DNA of 14,005 bases from Coprobacillus sp. GTDB taxonomy: Bacteria > Bacillota_I > Bacilli_A > RFN20 > CAG-826. The DNA lies in assembly GCA_021203745.1 (NCBI GenBank), contig JAJQAP010000039.1, positions 1-14,005 on the forward strand. Reading direction: 5' to 3'. The notes beneath the pieces were generated by a model. The model searched no databases and was not told the DNA's origin. It saw only the letters and a list, made by a program, of their open reading frames with translations. Position numbers and translations under genes: made by a program. Positions 7,428 through 12,849 of this stretch are shown here, one piece after another (within the stretch, counting starts at the first letter, position 1; the number at the start of each line of letters is the position of its first letter).

Positions 7428-7712
7428 CTAAAATAAGAGAATCCCTACAATAGCGAGTATTGCTGCGACAACAACCACAATTAAGATGATGATTGATGCC
7501 CAAAGGATTCTTTCTTTTCTATGTTGTTTGACAAATTTGTTATCGTCATCATCCGTTGATTTAATGACATCATTAATCGTTAATGGAGATGGATTCAAAT
7601 CAACTCTGGTATTCGTGGAGTCTTCTTCTGTTTCAGTGGGTTTTAAAATATCGTCATTACCGGATAGTATTGAGGCTCGATAATCAGCGTATTTTTCCTT
7701 TCGCGTCTCCAC
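7428..7712 (-). CDS. Small tail-anchored membrane protein, unknown function
   Basis: I do not recognise this family. From the GTG at 7712 it has 94 residues: a basic start (ETRKEKYADYRASIL), an acidic, Ser/Thr-rich and probably disordered middle (about 18-62), a basic patch KFVKQHRKER just before the membrane, and one strongly hydrophobic C-terminal segment of about 24 residues ending the protein. Topology is likely cytoplasmic N-terminus with a C-terminal anchor. The GTG is chosen because AAGG lies 8 nt upstream; an upstream in-frame TTG at 7739 overlaps the predicted -10 box and is unlikely. It is the first gene of the cmk-der-gpsA-hup unit and ends 11 nt before cmk. It may be a reduced relative of membrane proteins found near cmk in other Firmicutes, but no motif proves this. 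Confidence 0.62.
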   Translation of the reverse strand: METRKEKYADYRASILSGNDDILKPTETEEDSTNTRVDLNPSPLTINDVIKSTDDDDNKFVKQHRKERILWASIIILIVVVVAAILAIVGILLF

Positions 7713-7730
7713 TTTAAAAACCTTGATAGT

Positions 7731-7736
7731 ATTATA
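7731..7736 (-). promoter_or_regulatory. -10 box of the cmk-der-gpsA-hup unit
   Basis: Perfect TATAAT on the minus strand, 18 nt upstream of the GTG start of the small membrane protein, giving a leader of about 12 nt that begins with the SD (AAGG). The region at -35 is A-rich without a recognisable hexamer, so the call rests on the -10 match and position. Confidence 0.45.
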
Positions 7737-7763
7737 CAAAATATGGACCCTTTTTTATAGAAG

Positions 7764-7786
7764 AAAATAAAAAGATTTTTTATTTT
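7764..7786 (-). terminator. A/T-only hairpin after ribU
   Basis: AAAATAAAAA and TTTTTATTTT (7764-7773 and 7777-7786) form a perfect 10-bp inverted repeat with a 3-nt loop, overlapping the ribU stop codon; the next minus-strand bases are U-rich. Containing only A-T pairs, it would be a weak terminator, and chance is plausible in such AT-rich DNA. Confidence 0.35.
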
Positions 7787-8483
7787 ACTCTTTCTTAGCA
7801 TTCTCCACCATACGATGGATAGAACGGTATAGTAAAAGTGTGACCACCACGACAATTGCATCCTTCAGCAGATTGAAGGGAAGAGCGACCCATAAACAGA
7901 ATGTCCAACCCAGTGATGTGACATTTGGATTAACAAGTTGACACATATAGAGGAGCTGCTCTTCACTAAATCCCATCACAAACATGTAGAAGTCTAGAAT
8001 TGGGAACGAGGTAATAATAGAGGCTACGGCAACCTGAAGGACCACAGCGATTAGACAAGCGACAAGGCATCCTTTAAAGGTGCGATGATGTTTATAATAG
8101 AAACCCGCAGGTATAACTAAGACAAGACCATAAATAAGATCTGCTAACTCTCCCACTCCTAGTGTTGTGGTAAAAGGAAGTTTTACTAAGGTCTTAACGA
8201 TAACAACAAAGGTTCCCATTAAAGGACCATAAGCAAAAGAAGCGATTAACGCGGGTATTTCATCGATATGAATCTCTAAAAAACTAGGGAATATAGGGAG
8301 TGGTATATGGAGAAAGGGAACAACATATAAGACCGCGGCAATGGCACTAAAAATCGCTGTACGTGTAATAAAACGTACGGTCATGTGGTTCTTAAAATGT
8401 ACTCCTCTAACAAGAAGAGCAAGTAAAATTAGAACGAGGGCGACCGCTCCAATAATGATACGTGCTTGATTCCAACCTGACAT
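7785..8483 (-). CDS. ribU: Riboflavin ECF-transporter S component RibU
   Basis: Membrane-embedded substrate-binding subunit that captures riboflavin and works with a shared ECF energising module (EcfA, EcfA', EcfT), none of which is in this window. From the ATG at 8483 there are 232 residues. The family core is visible: RFITRTAIFSAIAAVLYVV, then EIHIDEIPALIASFAYGP (70-87), GELADLIYGLVLVIP (111-125) and LPFNLLKDAIVVVVTLLLY (201-219). There are about six core transmembrane helices plus an extra hydrophobic segment at about 8-26 before the usual start, making it longer than the common 190-205 residues. The FMN riboswitch directly upstream confirms flavin specificity. A GTG at 8525 would start within the riboswitch and is rejected. 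Confidence 0.93.
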   Translation of the reverse strand: MSGWNQARIIIGAVALVLILLALLVRGVHFKNHMTVRFITRTAIFSAIAAVLYVVPFLHIPLPIFPSFLEIHIDEIPALIASFAYGPLMGTFVVIVKTLVKLPFTTTLGVGELADLIYGLVLVIPAGFYYKHHRTFKGCLVACLIAVVLQVAVASIITSFPILDFYMFVMGFSEEQLLYMCQLVNPNVTSLGWTFCLWVALPFNLLKDAIVVVVTLLLYRSIHRMVENAKKE

Positions 8484-8511
8484 AAAAAATATCACTCCAT
8501 TCAGAGCGATA
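8484..8511 (-). promoter_or_regulatory. FMN riboswitch expression platform: SD-hiding hairpin with U6
   Basis: TATCGCTC (8511-8504) pairs with GAGTGATA (8497-8490) as an 8-bp stem with one G-U pair and a 6-nt loop, followed at once by six U (8489-8484) and the ribU ATG. The ribU SD GGAG (8498-8495) lies in the loop end and 3' arm. It could therefore act as an intrinsic terminator, an SD sequestor, or both. ATCGCTCTGAA (8510-8500) is complementary to aptamer TTCAGGGCGAT (8627-8617) over 11 positions with one G-U, which offers the alternative ON structure. Confidence 0.75.
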
Positions 8512-8523
8512 CGAATATTAAAC

Positions 8524-8630
8524 ACATTCTTTTATCCAGACTTTAACTGTTGCCACTTGAATTTCACAAGTTCTGCTTTCGCGTGCGGGGTATACCGCCA
8601 GTCGAGGAATTTCACCATCGCCCTGAAGTT
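8524..8630 (-). promoter_or_regulatory. FMN riboswitch (RFN element)
   Basis: Flavin mononucleotide-sensing aptamer controlling ribU. In minus-strand order it shows the conserved blocks UUCAGGGCGAUGGUGAAAUU, CGACUGGCGGU, ACCCCGCACGC, AGCAGAACUUGUGAAAUUC, AAGUGGCAACAGU and GUCUGGAUAAAAGAA. These match the RFN consensus (GGGCxxGGUGAAAUUCC, CGGCGGU, CCCGCGxGC, GGUGAAAUUCC, GCCGACAGU, GUCUGGAU). It fills the gap between parB and ribU completely. High FMN should fold the aptamer, free the downstream hairpin and switch ribU off. Confidence 0.96.
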
Positions 8631-8636
8631 AATGAT

Positions 8637-8664
8637 ATTATATATCATTTTCGTCGCTAATCAA
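8637..8664 (-). promoter_or_regulatory. ribU promoter inside the 3' end of parB
   Basis: TTGATT (8664-8659), 16-nt spacer, perfect TATAAT (8642-8637). The -10 box contains the TAA stop codon of parB. The predicted start, near 8630, coincides with the first base of the aptamer, so the riboswitch RNA would begin with almost no 5' extension. Confidence 0.7.
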
Positions 8665-9510
8665 GTCTTTGCTTCTGCGACGACGTGATAATTTACGGAG
8701 TCCTTTTTTAAAATCCTTATCATTTTTAAAGGATAGAGTGATTTTGTTGCTGTTTATTTGAACATTACAATTGTAGATTTGTCTAATAGCATCTTCTGAG
8801 GCATCATAATTAAAACTATGTTTTAAGGAGTAGATCATCTTTTCTGTATCTCTAACAGAGAGATTATGATCAATAATATAGTTTGTATACTCAATAATTT
8901 GCTCATCTTTAAGTGTCATAAGGGCTCTAACATGACCTAGGGATATATCTCTATCAATTAAATGATTAATGACACTTTGAGGTAATTTTCTAATTCTAAG
9001 AACATTTGTAACCTGACTTCTTGACCAAGACATAGCCTCTGCAATCTCTTCTTGAGAGATGTGGTAGCGGCGATACAAACGATTTAATACATAGGATAGT
9101 TCCACAACAGAAGATTCCTTATCGTTTTTCATATGAGTGGCCATTAAGAAGAGTTTTTCTTCTTCACTGACATCGATAACAAAGCAGTTTAATCCTTCTA
9201 TCCCTTTTTCTTTAGCGGCATAGTAGATAATTCTTGGATAGACTATTTCATATCTATCTTCAGTTTTAACCACCACCATTGGGGATAATACTTCATCACC
9301 AATTCTTTCGATTTCTCGATTTAAGTCTTCTTGATTGATTTTGACATTGCGAATAAAAGAGGGATCATCAATTTGCGAGATAGCAATTGCACTATGAAAG
9401 GAATTGGAATACTCCTTTTCAATATTCTCAACGACATTAACCGAGGAGAATCTCTTTATTAAAGATGAAAGGGATTTAGTAACAATCCTTTCATCATCTT
9501 CTTTACTCAT
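8638..9510 (-). CDS. parB: Chromosome segregation protein ParB, degenerate CTP-binding region
   Basis: Centromere-binding partner of ParA. Of 290 residues, 40-130 correspond to the ParB/Sulfiredoxin-like N-domain (IERIGDEVLSPMVVV, then DRYEIV), 148-200 to the helix-turn-helix domain (ISQEEIAEAMSWSRSQVTNVLRIRKLP, then ISLGHVRALM), and about 245-290 to a C-terminal dimerisation segment ending in a basic patch (RKLSRRRRSKD). The HTH is well kept. The usual CTP-binding motif GERRWRAA reads YPRIIYYAA (91-99), and the ENLQR-like motif reads THMKN (125-129), so key nucleotide-contacting residues appear lost. It overlaps parA by 8 nt, with AAGGAAG upstream of its ATG. A Noc-like role is possible, but the parA linkage favours ParB. 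Confidence 0.88.
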   Translation of the reverse strand: MSKEDDERIVTKSLSSLIKRFSSVNVVENIEKEYSNSFHSAIAISQIDDPSFIRNVKINQEDLNREIERIGDEVLSPMVVVKTEDRYEIVYPRIIYYAAKEKGIEGLNCFVIDVSEEEKLFLMATHMKNDKESSVVELSYVLNRLYRRYHISQEEIAEAMSWSRSQVTNVLRIRKLPQSVINHLIDRDISLGHVRALMTLKDEQIIEYTNYIIDHNLSVRDTEKMIYSLKHSFNYDASEDAIRQIYNCNVQINSNKITLSFKNDKDFKKGLRKLSRRRRSKDLISDENDI

Positions 9511-10264
9511 GATCCATCACTTCCTTAGCAAGTGAGAAATATGCAAGAGCACATCGAGATGATGGTTTATATATAGTAACAGGGAGTCCTTTTGCATTAG
9601 ACTCTGGAACAGATATATTTCTTGGAATAACTGTCTGGAAGGTAGACTCCGCAAAAAGTGAACGTATCTGCTGAGATATTTCATTACAAAGTTGATACTT
9701 AGATTCATACATGGTAAGGAGGAATCCTTCAATTCTAAGATCAGGATTATTATTTGTTTTAATCTGTGAAACAGTGGACAAAATTTGAGCGACTGCTTCA
9801 AGAGCAAAGTATTCACATTGCACAGGAATAATGATTGAATTGGAGGCTACAAGGGCATTTAAAGTGAGGAGTCCTAGAGAAGGAGGACAGTCGATTATAA
9901 CATAGTCATATCCCTTTTTAAGAGAATGTAATGCATTCTTAAGGATAGCGAATGGATCTAGGACTTTATTTGAAATTTCAGCATCAAGAGATGCAAGAAT
10001 TAACTTAGATGGAATGATGTCTAAATTTTTAAAAACCTTGCGAATTGCATTGTTAATATCACAATTTCCCACTAAAACATCGTAAATAGACTTGTTAATT
10101 AAAGTAATGTCGAGACCTAGTCCTCTCGAACAATTTCCTTGTGGATCCATATCGATAACTAGTACTTTTCTACCAAAGTGAGTCAAAGCTGCACCTAAAT
10201 TAATTGAAGTAGTCGTCTTACCCACTCCACCTTTTTGATTGGCGATTGCAATAACTTTGGTCAT
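9503..10264 (-). CDS. parA: Chromosome partitioning ATPase ParA (Soj)
   Basis: Deviant-Walker ATPase that binds DNA non-specifically when ATP-bound, drives origin segregation with ParB, and in Bacillus modulates DnaA. The 253-residue protein opens MTKVIAIANQKGGVGKT with the deviant Walker A at 11-17 (signature K11, catalytic K16). VLVIDMDPQGN (34-44) is Walker A' and VIIDCPPSLGLLTLNAL (122-138) is Walker B. EYFALEA and VIPRNISVPES, followed by GLPVTIY, are Soj signatures. Length is typical of chromosomal Soj; plasmid ParA proteins often have an N-terminal HTH, absent here. Position after mnmG-rsmG is canonical. The ATG has no SD and lies 7 nt after a TATAAT, so the mRNA is probably leaderless. 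Confidence 0.97.
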   Translation of the reverse strand: MTKVIAIANQKGGVGKTTTSINLGAALTHFGRKVLVIDMDPQGNCSRGLGLDITLINKSIYDVLVGNCDINNAIRKVFKNLDIIPSKLILASLDAEISNKVLDPFAILKNALHSLKKGYDYVIIDCPPSLGLLTLNALVASNSIIIPVQCEYFALEAVAQILSTVSQIKTNNNPDLRIEGFLLTMYESKYQLCNEISQQIRSLFAESTFQTVIPRNISVPESNAKGLPVTIYKPSSRCALAYFSLAKEVMDHE

Positions 10265-10271
10265 TGTCTAA

Positions 10272-10301
10272 ATTATAATTTATTTATTTTATTTATGTCA
10301 A
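10272..10301 (-). promoter_or_regulatory. Consensus sigma-A promoter of parA-parB
   Basis: Perfect TTGACA (10301-10296), 18-nt spacer and perfect TATAAT (10277-10272) in the rsmG-parA gap. Only 7 nt separate the -10 box from the parA ATG, so the transcript should begin at or one base before the start codon. Confidence 0.85.
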
Positions 10302-10312
10302 AAAATAAAAAA

Positions 10313-10975
10313 CTATGCAGATTTTTTCGCTATCTGAATAATGTAGCGTTTTTCGTCAGGAAAGTCGTATAGACTATAACGAGTTACGTAAATTACATCG
10401 AGATGATTTTGCTTGAAGGCTCTACTAGCCGCTTTTATCTCTTCTTCATAATCTAAACCCTTATAAGCAACTAGTCTTCCATCTTTATTTAAGATTGGAG
10501 CGGAGTACTTAACAAGAGTCTTAATATCGGTGACCGCACGAGCGAGAATATAGTCAAATGTTTCACGGTTTTTCCCATGAAAATAATCCTCCACTCTATC
10601 AGCAATGCACGTGACATTATTTAGCTTTAAAAGATCAACCATATCCTGACAATGGGCAATCTTCTTTTTTGTGGAATCGATTAAAGTAAATGATCCTTCA
10701 GGATAAAGAATTGCAAGGACTAATCCTGGAAAACCACCACCAGTTCCAACATCTAATACTTTCGCATTAGAGAAGTTTATAAATTTTAATGGAATTGCAC
10801 TGTCGACGAGCATCTTTGAAACAAAAGTCGCTTCATCCTTAATTCCAGTCAAATTCATATGTTCATTAACTTCGAGAGTTTTATTGGCAAGAAGCGCTAA
10901 CTGTTCTGCTTGATAATCGTTAAGATTTATACCCTCTCTTGAAAATGCTTCGAATAAATTTTCTTTACTAATCAT
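10313..10975 (-). CDS. rsmG: 16S rRNA (guanine-527-N7) methyltransferase RsmG
   Basis: SAM-dependent methyltransferase that modifies G527 of 16S rRNA (E. coli numbering), a site linked to streptomycin response. The 220-residue protein has the GidB N-terminal pattern (LNDYQAEQLALLANKTLEVNEHMNLTGI), the SAM-binding motif KVLDVGTGGGFPGLVLAILYP (69-89, Rossmann fold), SFTLIDSTKKKIAHC, a motif region DYILARAVTDI, and the closing YSLYDFPDEKRYIIQIAKK. Length is usual. Its ATG overlaps the mnmG stop as TAATG, with GGGGAAG upstream, so the two are coupled. It is the last gene of its unit; parA has its own promoter. Confidence 0.96.
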   Translation of the reverse strand: MISKENLFEAFSREGINLNDYQAEQLALLANKTLEVNEHMNLTGIKDEATFVSKMLVDSAIPLKFINFSNAKVLDVGTGGGFPGLVLAILYPEGSFTLIDSTKKKIAHCQDMVDLLKLNNVTCIADRVEDYFHGKNRETFDYILARAVTDIKTLVKYSAPILNKDGRLVAYKGLDYEEEIKAASRAFKQNHLDVIYVTRYSLYDFPDEKRYIIQIAKKSA

Positions 10976-12849
10976 TATTTGCTTCCCCTTTTTAAAGTCA
11001 TAATTAGGATTGAAATATCACTTGGATCAACACCAGAAATTCTCGATGCTTGTCCAATGTTTTTAGGTCTAACCTTGTCGAGTTTTTGTCTCGCTTCAAG
11101 AGCTAAACCCTCAATATGAAAATAATCTATATCTTGCGGAATTTCAAGGTTTTCAAGTTTGCGGGCTTTTTCTGCATCGATTTCTTGCTTCTTAATGTAA
11201 CCCTCATACTTAATTAATATTTCAACTTCTTCTACTTCCTCTTCGGTAAGATGAATGCTATCGATCTTATCAATATATGGTAGGAGTTTTTCTAGTTTTA
11301 CATTAGGTCTCTTGATGAGCTCTTTAGCGTTTACCGATCCCTTATCATCATCGTATCCTAATTCTTTCAAATACGCTGATAAATCACTATTGAGTTTAAC
11401 ACTTGTTTTAGAGATTAAATCTTGTGCGGCATTAATTCTATCTAGCTTACCTAAGAAATAATTGTATCTTTCATCACTGATAAGACCGATATCATGTCCA
11501 ATTTTAGTAAGACGCATATCCGCATTATCATGTCGAAGTAATAAACGATACTCTGCTCTAGAAGAAAGAAGACGATAAGGTTCTTCTGTGCCTTTAGTCA
11601 CAAGGTCATCAATCATCACTCCAATATAGGATTCATCTCTTTTTAAGATGATTGGTTCTTTTCCTTCAATATAACGAGAAGCATTAATGCCCGCCATAAG
11701 ACCTAAACCTGCTGCCTCTTCATATCCAGATGTACCGCAAATTTGTCCACCTATATAAAGACCTTTATATTTTTTGATGGCGAGTGTCGCATCATATTCT
11801 TCTGTTCTAATGGCATCATATTCTATAGCATAACCGTACTTTAAGAATTTAGCCTTCTTGAATCCAGGTAAAGAGTGAACCATTTTCTCTTGGGTTTTCT
11901 TATCCATCGATGTTGAAAAACCCTGCAAATAAATCGAGTTCGTATATAATGACTCGGGTTCTAGAAAGAGTTGATGTCTTTCTTTATCTGGAAAGTTAAC
12001 AATTTTTGATTCAATAGATGGGCAATATCGAGGACCGACTCCTTGAATCTGACCAGAATAAAGAGCACTCTTATTAAGATTCTTACGAATAATTTTGTGT
12101 GTTTTTGGAGTGGTGTAGATTAAATAACAGTTTATTTGATCTTCAATTGGAACAAATTTCTTAGTTTCATAGGAAAATGCTAAGTTTCCTGGGGTGCCAG
12201 GTTCTAATTTGGCCTTAGAAAAATCAATGGATTCACGAGCAATTCTTGGAGGGGTGCCAGTTTTTAAGCGGTACAAAGATAAACCCATACCTTTTAGAGT
12301 CTCGCTTAAATCCACTGCGCTTCTTTCTCCTTCTGGACCCTCTACTTTTTTCTCCATTCCTTTAAATGTCTGAGCTTTTAAATATGTACCAGTTGTAAGG
12401 ATTGTGGCTTTTGCTTTTATTTTTTCTCCAGTTTCTAAAATAACCCCACTTACAGAGTTATCATCATGGATTAAATCCACCACCATTGCTTCAATACATG
12501 TGAGATTTTCACAGTTTTTGACGGCATTTTGCATATTTTTTGGATAAATTAACTTATCTTGTTGACTACGTAAACTCCACACTCCTGGGCCTTTACCCAT
12601 GTTTAACATTTTCATTTGGAGATAATTTAAGTCGGCAATTTTTCCCATCATACCTCCAAGTGCATCGATTTCTCTAACGACGATTCCTTTCGCGGATCCA
12701 CCTATTGATGGGTTACAAGGCATATTACCAATCTTTTCAAAATTAAGGGTGATTAAAAGAGTCTTATGATTTAGATGAGCACAGCTAAAGGCGGCCTCTA
12801 GACCGGCATGACCACCACCGACAACTATAACGTCATAATCTGTATCCAT
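10975..12849 (-). CDS. mnmG: tRNA uridine-34 modification enzyme MnmG (GidA)
   Basis: FAD-dependent enzyme that with MnmE installs the 5-carboxymethylaminomethyl group on wobble U34 of certain tRNAs. The 624-residue protein starts with the FAD-binding motif DVIVVGGGHAGLEAA (6-20). GNMPCNPSIGGSAKG (41-55) includes the conserved C45, RLKTGTPPRI is at 194-203, and QGVGPRYCPSIESKI (269-283) includes the second conserved cysteine C276. GLYIGGQICGTSGYEEAAGLG is the second FAD-contacting region, and the C-terminal helical domain ends with the NIGQASRISGVDPSDI signature. Length is normal. It overlaps sufB upstream and rsmG downstream by 1 nt each (TAATG). mnmE, often next door, is not in the window. 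Confidence 0.98.
   Translation of the reverse strand: MDTDYDVIVVGGGHAGLEAAFSCAHLNHKTLLITLNFEKIGNMPCNPSIGGSAKGIVVREIDALGGMMGKIADLNYLQMKMLNMGKGPGVWSLRSQQDKLIYPKNMQNAVKNCENLTCIEAMVVDLIHDDNSVSGVILETGEKIKAKATILTTGTYLKAQTFKGMEKKVEGPEGERSAVDLSETLKGMGLSLYRLKTGTPPRIARESIDFSKAKLEPGTPGNLAFSYETKKFVPIEDQINCYLIYTTPKTHKIIRKNLNKSALYSGQIQGVGPRYCPSIESKIVNFPDKERHQLFLEPESLYTNSIYLQGFSTSMDKKTQEKMVHSLPGFKKAKFLKYGYAIEYDAIRTEEYDATLAIKKYKGLYIGGQICGTSGYEEAAGLGLMAGINASRYIEGKEPIILKRDESYIGVMIDDLVTKGTEEPYRLLSSRAEYRLLLRHDNADMRLTKIGHDIGLISDERYNYFLGKLDRINAAQDLISKTSVKLNSDLSAYLKELGYDDDKGSVNAKELIKRPNVKLEKLLPYIDKIDSIHLTEEEVEEVEILIKYEGYIKKQEIDAEKARKLENLEIPQDIDYFHIEGLALEARQKLDKVRPKNIGQASRISGVDPSDISILIMTLKRGSK

Noticed and set aside
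7417..7503. Upstream extension of cmk by 29 codons from a TTG
   Set aside because: The extension overlaps the membrane-protein gene and has no family resemblance; the internal ATG has a proper SD and gives the standard N-terminus.
8484..8525. GTG start for ribU inside the riboswitch
   Set aside because: It would place coding sequence over the aptamer end and the regulatory hairpin; the ATG at 8483 has an SD in the hairpin arm.
9766..9773. GTGAAACA inside parA, matching the other half of parS
   Set aside because: The left half matches at about 2 of 8 positions, so it is a chance half-site.
10559..10567. TGTTTCACG inside rsmG, matching one half of the parS consensus
   Set aside because: Only the left 9 of 16 positions match; the right half (GTTTTTC) does not form the palindrome. 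No full parS was found by eye in the window.
10608..10620. CACGTG core in rsmG resembling the centre of parS
   Set aside because: Flanks do not match the TGTTT/AAACA arms.
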